DNA of 64,000 nucleotides from assembly GCA_020852175.1 (NCBI GenBank), contig JADZBH010000036.1, positions 86,511 to 150,510 on the forward strand. Direction: 5' to 3'. The notes under the pieces are model-generated. The model did no database searches, was not told the DNA's origin, and was given only the letters and a program-made list of their open reading frames with translations. The stretch is from Bryobacterales bacterium. GTDB lineage: Bacteria; Acidobacteriota; Terriglobia; Bryobacterales; Bryobacteraceae. A program made the translations under genes and the position numbers. Numbering within the stretch: position 1 is the first letter of the stretch; each line of letters opens with the position of its first letter. Positions 50,679 to 58,205 of this stretch are shown one piece after another.

Positions 50679-52305
50679 ATCACAGCAGAGCGCCCATCCC
50701 GGAGCGGATCAACTGCTCCTCTACCGCGACGGCGAGTTGTCCGCCGCGGACGCCGCCCGTGTCCGGACCCACTTGGAGGCTTGCTGGGAGTGCCGCGCCG
50801 AGGCGGACCGCTTCGAGCAGACCATCGCCGAATGTATCGAGTTCCGCCGGACGGTTCTGCGGGAACATCTGCCGCCGCCGCCCGCCCCCTGGGCGGGGCT
50901 TCATGACCGGATGGACCGGATCGACGCCACTCTGGCTCCGCCGCCGCCCTGGCGGCGTGCGCTGGCATGGCTGAAGGAGACCGCCAATCCGCGGGTCGCT
51001 ATTCCCTTGGGCGCCGCCGCCACCCTGTTGTTCGCCTTCGTGATGCTGCGCGAAACGCCTTCGGTGCAGGCTGCCGCGCTTCTGCGGCGAGCCGCCGAGG
51101 CCGAGCGTGACGCCGCGCCCGCCGCACGGCCTAAGCGCCTACGCATCCGCACCAGTTCGGCCAGCTTTACGCGCGTGCTTCCGGCCTCTGAGCCGGGACC
51201 CCTGGCCCTGCTGTTCACCAATGCCCGCTACGACGGCCGGGACCCGCTCAGCGCCCGTTCCTTCGCCGCCTGGCGCGACACGCTCGAACGCAAGGACGAC
51301 GAAGTCGCCGATCGCGCCGATGGCTTCCTGATTCTGACCCGCGCCTATGCCGGCACGCTGCGCGAGGCCAGCCTGCGCCTGCGCCACGCCGATCTCCGGC
51401 CCGTACAGGGCACCTTCCGCTTCGCGAGCGAAGAGTGGGTGGAGGTGACTGAATTGGAACCGGCCGATGAACAGACGGCATCCCAACCCTCGCCGTCTCC
51501 GTTGCCTCGACCTTCCGGCGCGCCCCTTCCGCTGCCCGGCGCGAGTGCCGTGCCCGAGCCTGAACCGCTCGCGGCGGCTCCCTCCGCCACCGATGCCGAC
51601 GAACTTCGCGTCTGGGCCCTGCTCCACAGCTTGCAGGCCGATCTCGGAGAGCCCGTTGAGGTCTCCCGCTCCGGCGGCAAGGTGCTTGTGTCCGGCATTG
51701 GGGTGGCTCCGCAGCGACGCCAGGAGATCGCGGACGGTCTCCGCGGCCTCCCCCATGTCGAGGTCCGTTTCGTCGAACCCGCCGGTGAGCCGGCGCCTGT
51801 GCCCGGCGCCGCCCGCGATACGATTCAGGCCGGAACATCGCCGGTCGCCGCCGGGTTGGAGCGCTATGCCGGAAACCGTGCACTGTTGGAGCAGTTGGCC
51901 GCGGATTCTCTCGACCAGGCCGATTCCGTTATGGCGCGCGCCCATGCCCTGCGACGGCTGGAGGCCCGGTTTCACGGCTCTTCAGACGCAGTTCCGGCCG
52001 CCATGCTGGCCGCCATCGAACGCGATCATCTGAGCGCCCTGCTGGCTCAGGCGCGGGAGTTGGAGCGGACGCTCCGGCCAGCCCTGGCCTCGCTCGGCGG
52101 GCGCTCCGCCGCGGCGGCACGGGACCGCGGCCTGTTTGCCGCATCGGCGGAACTGGAGCGCTCCGTCTCCATGCTCTTTGGCAGCGCCCCGCTTGCCGGC
52201 GATGCGCGCGAACTGCCGTCGCGGGTGCTCTCTTCGCTGGCCGAGGTTCAGCAACTCGCCCGCGCCCGGCTGAACTCGCTTCCTCCGGCGGCGGCGCGCG
52301 ATTAG
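50671..52305 (+). CDS. Zinc-finger anti-sigma factor with large periplasmic region
   Basis: 544 residues. The cytoplasmic N-terminus carries the zf-HC2/ZAS motif His34-x3-Cys38-x2-Cys41 (RTHLEACWECRAEAD), which grips ECF sigma factors. One membrane helix follows at about 108-126 (RVAIPLGAAATLLFAFVML), then about 400 periplasmic residues with a Pro/Ser-rich linker (about 265-300) and helical, Ala/Glu/Arg-rich stretches without a family I recognise. A short BON-like piece (VEVSRSGGKVLVSGIGVAPQRRQEIADGLRGLPHVEVRFV) suggests ligand or envelope sensing. Start overlaps sigma by 8 bases. Confidence 0.85.
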   Translation: MSKSQQSAHPGADQLLLYRDGELSAADAARVRTHLEACWECRAEADRFEQTIAECIEFRRTVLREHLPPPPAPWAGLHDRMDRIDATLAPPPPWRRALAWLKETANPRVAIPLGAAATLLFAFVMLRETPSVQAAALLRRAAEAERDAAPAARPKRLRIRTSSASFTRVLPASEPGPLALLFTNARYDGRDPLSARSFAAWRDTLERKDDEVADRADGFLILTRAYAGTLREASLRLRHADLRPVQGTFRFASEEWVEVTELEPADEQTASQPSPSPLPRPSGAPLPLPGASAVPEPEPLAAAPSATDADELRVWALLHSLQADLGEPVEVSRSGGKVLVSGIGVAPQRRQEIADGLRGLPHVEVRFVEPAGEPAPVPGAARDTIQAGTSPVAAGLERYAGNRALLEQLAADSLDQADSVMARAHALRRLEARFHGSSDAVPAAMLAAIERDHLSALLAQARELERTLRPALASLGGRSAAAARDRGLFAASAELERSVSMLFGSAPLAGDARELPSRVLSSLAEVQQLARARLNSLPPAAARD

Positions 52306-52324
52306 CGGCAGAATAGGGGATGTG

Positions 52325-55300
52325 ATGCTCCGGTCGTGTGCGGCGGTCTTCCTGGGCCTTGCGCTCTGGACGCCATTCGTTCGCGCCCAGCAGTACACGC
52401 ACCTGACCGGACTGGTGAAGGATCCGATGGAACGCGCCGTCACCGGCGCTTCGGTCACCACCATCAGCGAGGACACCGGATTCCGCCGCGCCGCCCAGTC
52501 GAACTCCCAGGGCCGCTACACGCTTGCTTCGCTACCGCCGGGACTCTATAAGGTCATCGTGCGCAAGGAGGGCTTTCGCACGGTGGTCCGTTCGCGCGTG
52601 AAGCTGGACGTGAGCGAACCGGCGCAGGTGGACTTTCAACTGCTTCTGGGCAGCGTGTCGGAAACCATCACCGTGGAGGGCGGCGCCTCGCCTCTCCAAA
52701 CCGACGATGCCTCGGTGGGCACGATCGTGGCGCGCGAATGGATTGCCGGTTTGCCGTTGAACGGACGCGGACTTTCGAGCCTGCTCGATCTCGCGCCCGG
52801 TACGCTGGCCACTCCGGCCACGCGCGGCGAAGCCGGACAATTTTCCGCCAGCGGCCAAAGGCCCAACGCGAACTACTTCACCATCGACGGCGTCAGTTTG
52901 AACACCGGCGTGCTGGGAGGAGGACAGCCCGCCCAGCCGGCTGGCGGCACGCTGCCCGGAATGACCGCCTTCGGCAGCTTCCATAACCTGGTGAGCCTGG
53001 AAGCGCTCGACGAGTTCCGCATTCAAACCTCCACCACCGGCGCCGGCCTGGCCCGCCTGCCAGGCGCGCAAATCTCCCTCAGTACCCGTTCCGGCTCGAA
53101 TGAGTTTCACGGTGTGGCCGCTTTTTTGGGGCGGCACGAGTTGTTCAACGCCAACGACTGGTTCGCCAACAGCCATGGCCTGGGCATGGCGCCGAACCGC
53201 ACCGCGAACTTCACCGGCTCCTTCGGCGGCCCCGCCGTGCGCGACCGTACCTTCTTTTTTGGCGCGTATGAATGGCTTCAGTTCCGCCAGCCCGCGACAT
53301 GGCGCACGCCCGTTCCCACGGCCGGATTGCGCGCCGCGGCGCCTTCCTGGGCCGCGCCGTTACTGGCTCTGTTCCCCCAGGCCAACGGCCCCGTCCTGGG
53401 CGGCGGTACAGCCGAGTGGACCGGTCAAAGCGTGCGTCCGGCCGGAATGGCCAGCCAGAGCCTGCGTGTCGATCATGCGTTGAACCGCCGCATGACCCTG
53501 TTCGGCCGCCTCAGCCGTACGCCCTCCCATTCCGAATTCGGCAGCGTACAGATCAATGCCTTGCAGGCGTCCTTTCACTCCTACGCGGTGGGATGGAACT
53601 GGCAACTCGCCCCATCGCTGGTGAACGACCTGCGCTTCAGCATCACGGGCGCCGCGGCCTCCTCTTCCTGGCGCCAACAGCAACCGCCGCCCGCCTGCTA
53701 TTTCCACGAGATGTCCACCACCGTCTTTCAGAGCCGGACCTCTTGCGATTCACTCTTCCGCTTCGCCGCCAGCGGGCTGGGCCAAGTGGTGTCCGGGCGT
53801 GAGAACGACTACCGGCAGCCGCAGTTCAACCTGGTGGAGAACTTTTCCATCTCCCGAGGGCCCCACCAGCTTCACTTCGGCGTGGACTACCGCCGCATGG
53901 CGCCCCAACGCCTTACCGCCAACGGCATCTTCACCGTGATGTCGGACAGCCTGACGGACCTGCTGGACCTGCGCAACGTGTGGATCTCCGAGACGGAACT
54001 GAAATCGAACCGGATCGCCATGCAGGAGTTGTCGCTCTTCGCCCAGGACAACTGGCGCGCCACCTCGCGTCTGACTGTCACACCGGGATTGCGCTGGGAG
54101 TTCAGCCCGCCGCCCTCGTCGCAAAGCCCCATCCAACGCGACCGTCGCCCCGCAGACCTCTTCGGTCCGCGTGCCGATCCGCCGTTGTGGACGGGCCGCC
54201 TGACGAATTTCGCGCCGCGCCTGGGCATGGCGTACCGTCTGGATTCCCAGGGCCGCACCGTGTTGCGCGCGGGCTTCGGCCTTTACTATGATTCGAGCCT
54301 CGCCGCCGCCGCCGACCTGTTGAACGGCATTCCCTTCACGCTGTGGCAGGTCGCCAGCCCCTACCCGGAAACCACCGGCACCATGCGGTCGCTGATCAGC
54401 TACGGTTTTCCCAAAGCCTTGCGCCTGCCGCAGGTGTGGCAGTGGAACGTCTCACTGGAACGCTCCCTCACTCACGCGGACGTGCTGTCGCTTTCCTACA
54501 TTGGCTCCTCGGGCCGGCAGTTGCTGCGCCGGGAAGTGGAGGGTGCGCTCGGGGCCAATCTTGTCCGCTCGGCCGCGCTCACCAACCATGGCGTGTCGAA
54601 CTATCACGGCTTCCAACTCCAATGGCGCCGCCGCATGGCGCGCAACCTGCAATGGCTGGCGTCGTATTCCTGGTCGCACTCGCTCGACAACGCCTCCACG
54701 GACTCCGTGCTCCATTGGGCCGGCGCAGGTTATGCCGCACGGAACGACTACGGCTCGTCGGACTTTGACGCGCGCCACGTGCTCAGCCTTGCCTTCCGCG
54801 CCAGAACCGGCAACCACGCCCATGCGCCGCTGCGCCACTGGTTCCTGCAAGGGTTCTTGCGCGCCCGCGCGGGCTTTCCCATCAACGTGCAGCTTTCCGA
54901 AGCGGTGATGGGCGCCACCTTCGCCAACATCATTCGGCCTGACCTGGTGGCAGGAGAGGCGCTCTGGACCTCGAATCCCTCGGCGCCGGGCGGCCGCGAA
55001 CTGAACCGTGCCGCCTTCGCCGCGCCGGACTCGGCGCGCCAGGGCACGTTGGGGCGCAACGCCCTGGCTGGACTCGGCATGTTTCAGACGGACCTGGCCC
55101 TGGCTCGCGACTTCACACTCAGCCGCCGGCAAAGCCTGCAATTCCGCATCGAAGGTTTCAACGTCTTTAACAACGCCCAGTTCGGCGATCCCGTCCGCTA
55201 CCTGGCCAGCCCGCTGTTCGGACAGTCATCGTCGATGTTGAATGTCATGCTGGGCACCGGCACGCCGGCCAGCGGCCTGGCGCCGGCGCTCCAGGTGGGC

Positions 55301-55342
55301 GGCGCGCGTTCCTTCCAGGCCACGCTGCGGTGGCTATTCTGA
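52325..55342 (+). CDS. TonB-dependent receptor, Oar-like
   Basis: About 1,005 residues, complete. Signal peptide (MLRSCAAVFLGLALWTPFVRAQ), then a carboxypeptidase-regulatory-like domain (LTGLVKDPMERAVTGASVTTISEDTGF...RYTLASLPPGLYKVIVRKEGF), a plug (IVAREWIAGLPLNGRGLSSLLDLAPG; RPNANYFTIDGVSLNTG; EFRIQTSTTGAGLARLPGAQI) and a long barrel ending RWLF. Nineteen bases after the anti-sigma gene, so likely co-regulated with the ECF sigma. An upstream GTG at 52322 is an equally close alternative start. It shares architecture with the receptor at the left edge; ligand unknown. Confidence 0.93.
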   Translation: MLRSCAAVFLGLALWTPFVRAQQYTHLTGLVKDPMERAVTGASVTTISEDTGFRRAAQSNSQGRYTLASLPPGLYKVIVRKEGFRTVVRSRVKLDVSEPAQVDFQLLLGSVSETITVEGGASPLQTDDASVGTIVAREWIAGLPLNGRGLSSLLDLAPGTLATPATRGEAGQFSASGQRPNANYFTIDGVSLNTGVLGGGQPAQPAGGTLPGMTAFGSFHNLVSLEALDEFRIQTSTTGAGLARLPGAQISLSTRSGSNEFHGVAAFLGRHELFNANDWFANSHGLGMAPNRTANFTGSFGGPAVRDRTFFFGAYEWLQFRQPATWRTPVPTAGLRAAAPSWAAPLLALFPQANGPVLGGGTAEWTGQSVRPAGMASQSLRVDHALNRRMTLFGRLSRTPSHSEFGSVQINALQASFHSYAVGWNWQLAPSLVNDLRFSITGAAASSSWRQQQPPPACYFHEMSTTVFQSRTSCDSLFRFAASGLGQVVSGRENDYRQPQFNLVENFSISRGPHQLHFGVDYRRMAPQRLTANGIFTVMSDSLTDLLDLRNVWISETELKSNRIAMQELSLFAQDNWRATSRLTVTPGLRWEFSPPPSSQSPIQRDRRPADLFGPRADPPLWTGRLTNFAPRLGMAYRLDSQGRTVLRAGFGLYYDSSLAAAADLLNGIPFTLWQVASPYPETTGTMRSLISYGFPKALRLPQVWQWNVSLERSLTHADVLSLSYIGSSGRQLLRREVEGALGANLVRSAALTNHGVSNYHGFQLQWRRRMARNLQWLASYSWSHSLDNASTDSVLHWAGAGYAARNDYGSSDFDARHVLSLAFRARTGNHAHAPLRHWFLQGFLRARAGFPINVQLSEAVMGATFANIIRPDLVAGEALWTSNPSAPGGRELNRAAFAAPDSARQGTLGRNALAGLGMFQTDLALARDFTLSRRQSLQFRIEGFNVFNNAQFGDPVRYLASPLFGQSSSMLNVMLGTGTPASGLAPALQVGGARSFQATLRWLF

Positions 55343-55356
55343 GTCCAGCCGGGCCG

Positions 55357-56355
55357 TTACTTCACGGCGACGACGAGTTGCTGCGGCGATCGCGGCACAT
55401 CGCGCTTCTCCACGCCGTGGAACCCGGTTTCGGTCAGCATGGCACTGTACTGCGACAGCGTGTAGGCATCGCCCGCCGGCGTGTTGGCCAGCATCATCAT
55501 CGCGAACGCCGCCGGCATCGGCGGAGAGACGCGGTCTTCGTTGGGAACCGCCTCTAGCGTCAACATCCGCCCGCCCGGCGCCAGCGCCGCATGGAACCGG
55601 CGCATCAGGGTTTCACAGGTAGCGATGTCGAAGTGGTGGTACAGGTTCGTCACCAGCACGACGTCATAGCCCTGGCCCAGTTCCACCTGGAAGGCGCTTC
55701 CGGAAAGGTAGTCGTACTGCCCGTCCAGCCCCGCCGCGCGCACCTTCTCCCGCGTCACTTCCAGTACGCTCGGAAAATCGAGCGCCGTCACGCGCGTCCC
55801 GGCGTGGCGACGGGCGAAAGCCATCCCGAACAGGCCATGGCTGGCCGCCACGTCGAGCACCTTCTTAGGCACGCCCGCTTCGCTGCCCACCGCCGCCAGA
55901 TACTCCGCCGCGCCGGCCATCATCGGGTGCATCGAGCGGGCAAATGTCACCCATTCGGACACCTCCTCTCCGGCCAGCGGTTCTTCCAGCGCCGTGTGCC
56001 CGCGCCGGATGGTTTCGGTCAGCAACTCCGATGCGCGCAGAATCTTGGGCGCCAGCAGGAAGGGGATTGTCGGAGCCATGCTCACCGGCGAGGCCGGGTC
56101 GAGAAAGACCGCGCTGGTGGGCGTGTGCGAGTAGACGCCCCCGGATTTTTCCAGCAATCCGGCAACCGTCATGTAGTCACAGAGAATCCGCGCGCTCCGC
56201 TCCGGCACCCCGCAGCGCTGGGCCACGGCGGAGGCGGTGGCGCCCTCCTTGCCCAATGCGCCAAAAATGTTCAACTCCACGGCTGCCCGCAGGGCCGCCG
56301 TCCGCTGGTGTGAATTGATCAGGTCGAAGACTATCCCAGGATTTGGTTCAGACAC
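55357..56355 (-). CDS. O-methyltransferase-like SAM-dependent methyltransferase
   Basis: 332-residue class-I methyltransferase of the plant-COMT/antibiotic O-methyltransferase family. The N-terminal winged-helix dimerisation domain (SHQRTAALRAAVELNIFGAL, AQRCGVPERSARILCDYMTVAGLLEKSGGVYSHTP) is followed by the Rossmann part with SAM loop VLDVAASHGLFGMAFARRH, acidic strand ALDFPSVLEV, and LVTNLYHHFDIATCETLMRRFHAALAPGGRML. The catalytic His of the family is probably in LYHHF. Substrate unknown; no biosynthetic cluster surrounds it. Confidence 0.88.
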   Translation of the reverse strand: MSEPNPGIVFDLINSHQRTAALRAAVELNIFGALGKEGATASAVAQRCGVPERSARILCDYMTVAGLLEKSGGVYSHTPTSAVFLDPASPVSMAPTIPFLLAPKILRASELLTETIRRGHTALEEPLAGEEVSEWVTFARSMHPMMAGAAEYLAAVGSEAGVPKKVLDVAASHGLFGMAFARRHAGTRVTALDFPSVLEVTREKVRAAGLDGQYDYLSGSAFQVELGQGYDVVLVTNLYHHFDIATCETLMRRFHAALAPGGRMLTLEAVPNEDRVSPPMPAAFAMMMLANTPAGDAYTLSQYSAMLTETGFHGVEKRDVPRSPQQLVVAVK

Positions 56356-56434
56356 AACGAGTAAGCTCCTCTCAACGCGTGCTTCATTGTACCGTGCGTG
56401 ATTCGGAGAGGCGATCCGGCGGCGCCACGGCGCT

Positions 56435-57412
56435 TTAGGGCTTGTCGAGGTACCGTCCGGCTTCCACGCCGGTCTGTTCGCACAACTGGCGGAACACGGC
56501 CTCGCGCTCCGGCCCGGGCCGGGCGTGGAAGAGCAGGAAGAAGGGCCGGTGGTCCCAGTCGAAGGGCTCCCGGGACTTTCCGTGAAGATAGAAAAGCAGG
56601 GCCGCGAAGTGAACCGCCGCCTCGCCCTCGCGGTGCAGCGCCCCGCGGAAAAGCGCGTCCATCACCTCGGGAGGATGATAGCGGGCCGCTTCGTCCAGTG
56701 CCTGCGACAGGCCGTAGTAAAAAACCGCTTCGTCCAGGGCACGGACCAGGGTCTGCGTGCGGCCTTCCGGTGACACCAGGTGCGGCGCATACCGGATCAC
56801 ATATTGCTTCAGTTCGTTGTTCGATCCGGCGAACACGGTCCGCAGCTTTCGCTCGGCTCTGCCCTTGCCCAGTGCGGCCAGCGCCTCGATATCGCGCCAA
56901 TCGCTGGGCTCGCGTTCCAGCATCAGGCGTTCAATCGACTGCCAGTCCGCCGCGCCCGCTTCGCGGAGGGCGTCCAGGTCGTAGCCAATGCCGTCGTGCC
57001 ACTTCTCGTAGTCGATCTCCATGCTTTGGCGGAAGCGAGCGAAGGGGGAATTGCCCGGCACCGGCGCCGGCAGGATGCGTGGCTCCCGCGAACGGGCTCG
57101 AATCACATCCATGTCCGGCGCGGGTTCCGGCGGATGGGGCGGTTCCAGCACGAAGAAGTGTCCGGTTCCGTCGGTAAACCGGCCGGAGTGGGCGGGCGTA
57201 TTGTAGTCGTGAAAACGGAACTGCGCGTCGCCCGCCCGGGGCCGCGTGGTCACCGGAGATTCCAGCAGAACGTAGGCGCCAATGGGCGCGGCCGGGAAAC
57301 CGTGCCCCAACTCGGCGATGTGGTTTCCCGCCGCCAGTTCGGCCACGATCAGGGCCAGCAGGACGGCCGGGAAGCGCTCGAGTTCGGCGCGGTGAATTTC
57401 CGGCAGTGGCAT
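56435..57412 (-). CDS. Unrecognised protein with HEAT-like helical region
   Basis: 325 residues, no signal peptide or membrane helix; I do not recognise the family. N-terminal 90 residues are mixed alpha/beta (LLALIVAELAAGNHIAELGHGFP, FRFHDYNTPAHSGRFTDGTGHFFVLEPP). A conserved-looking EIDYEKWHDGIGYDLDALREAG segment follows, then repeated helices with WRDIEALAALGKGRAERKLRTVF, RTQTLVRALDEAVFYYGLSQALDEAARYHPPEVMDALFRGALHREGEAAVHFAALLFYL, the pattern of HEAT/ARM-like repeats, ending in a short tail. It starts 2 bases after the stop of the 57415-57807 gene, so the two are one unit. HEAT-like proteins often bind proteins; some immunity proteins look like this, but no toxin is seen. Confidence 0.75.
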   Translation of the reverse strand: MPLPEIHRAELERFPAVLLALIVAELAAGNHIAELGHGFPAAPIGAYVLLESPVTTRPRAGDAQFRFHDYNTPAHSGRFTDGTGHFFVLEPPHPPEPAPDMDVIRARSREPRILPAPVPGNSPFARFRQSMEIDYEKWHDGIGYDLDALREAGAADWQSIERLMLEREPSDWRDIEALAALGKGRAERKLRTVFAGSNNELKQYVIRYAPHLVSPEGRTQTLVRALDEAVFYYGLSQALDEAARYHPPEVMDALFRGALHREGEAAVHFAALLFYLHGKSREPFDWDHRPFFLLFHARPGPEREAVFRQLCEQTGVEAGRYLDKP

Positions 57413-57414
57413 GG

Positions 57415-57807
57415 CTACAGGTTCTGTTCGAGCAACTGCCGGATGGCTCCATCGCTGAACATGCCGCTGGTTCCCTGGGCATACGCGCAGTGCATTTCGA
57501 GCACGCCGCCGGAGAACTCCATCTTCATCGCGCCGGTGTCCTTCACGTTCTTCAACTTCACGCGCTTCAGCGAGGAGCGCACGGCCTCCTTGCCCATCTC
57601 GTCGGCGCAGATCACCCGCAGCGCCATGTTCAGCCTATGGCACGAGAGGTTGTCGAGGAAGCGCAGCGCCTCGGCGTCGTCGTCCATGCTTTCCCAGTCC
57701 ACTTCATAGGGGATTGGCGCGCCGCAGATCTCCTCGATTTCCTTCACGCGCTCGGGGAAGGTCTGCTCCTGCAACTCCTTCATCTTGCGCCGTTCATTCA
57801 AGCCCAT
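57415..57807 (-). CDS. Small cytoplasmic protein, unknown function
   Basis: 130 residues, charged and helical at the N-terminus (MGLNERRKMKELQEQTFPERVKEIEEICG), then acidic (YEVDWESMDDDAEALRFLDNLSCHRLNMALRVICADEMGKEAV) and a beta-rich end (LKRVKLKNVKDTGAMKMEFSGGVLEMHCAYAQGTSGMF). No catalytic motif or signal peptide. AGGAGG (57818-57823 on the minus strand) lies 10 bases upstream of ATG 57807, a good ribosome site. Tightly coupled to the HEAT-like gene downstream, so probably its functional partner. Divergent from feoA across 127 bases. Confidence 0.75.
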   Translation of the reverse strand: MGLNERRKMKELQEQTFPERVKEIEEICGAPIPYEVDWESMDDDAEALRFLDNLSCHRLNMALRVICADEMGKEAVRSSLKRVKLKNVKDTGAMKMEFSGGVLEMHCAYAQGTSGMFSDGAIRQLLEQNL

Positions 57808-57898
57808 CCTGGTGGTTCCTCCTGTTCTTCATCAGTACATGCGGAATGACGGGTGAAAAGCGCTCACCGGAATCCGCCGTAGCGCGATTCTACACCGA

Positions 57899-57935
57899 TT
57901 GACACGGCCCGCGCCTCGGCGCATACTGAAATTGA
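57899..57935 (+). promoter_or_regulatory. feoAB promoter
   Basis: Perfect -35 TTGACA at 57899-57904, 17-base spacer, -10-like CATACT at 57922-57927. Transcription should start around 57933-57936, on top of the feoA ATG at 57935, giving a leaderless or nearly leaderless mRNA. An inverted repeat ACTGA-N12-TCAGT (57925-57946) straddles this point and could be an iron-regulator operator; it does not match the Fur consensus well. Confidence 0.55.
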
Positions 57936-58198
57936 TGCAAATCAGTGGCAACAGTCAGCTCGCTCACCGCGCGACCCTGCTGGACCTCGCCCCTGGCGAG
58001 GAAGCGACGCTGGCTGAGTTGAGCCTGCCCGAGGAGATTGCGCACCGTCTCATGATCCTGGGCTTCGTTCCCGGTTCCAGCGTGTCGTACACCCGTTCCG
58101 CTCCAGGTGGCGATCCGCGCGTTTACCGGGTCGATGGCGCCGACGTCGCCTTGCGCGGCGAAACCGCCAGCCACATCCATCTCGAACGCCGGATGTAG
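57935..58198 (+). CDS. feoA: Ferrous iron transport protein FeoA
   Basis: 87-residue cytoplasmic SH3-like partner of FeoB. Landmarks: LLDLAPGEEATLAELSLPEEIAHRLMILGFVPGSSVSYTRSAPGGDPRVYRVDGADVALRGETASHIHL, matching the whole FeoA core, including the RLMxLGFxPG segment. ATG 57935 is chosen because the earlier TTG (57899) coincides with the -35 hexamer and would add an atypical tail. There is no ribosome site, as expected if the mRNA is leaderless. feoB begins 7 bases after the stop. Confidence 0.92.
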   Translation: MQISGNSQLAHRATLLDLAPGEEATLAELSLPEEIAHRLMILGFVPGSSVSYTRSAPGGDPRVYRVDGADVALRGETASHIHLERRM

Positions 58199-58205
58199 CG
58201 GCGCC

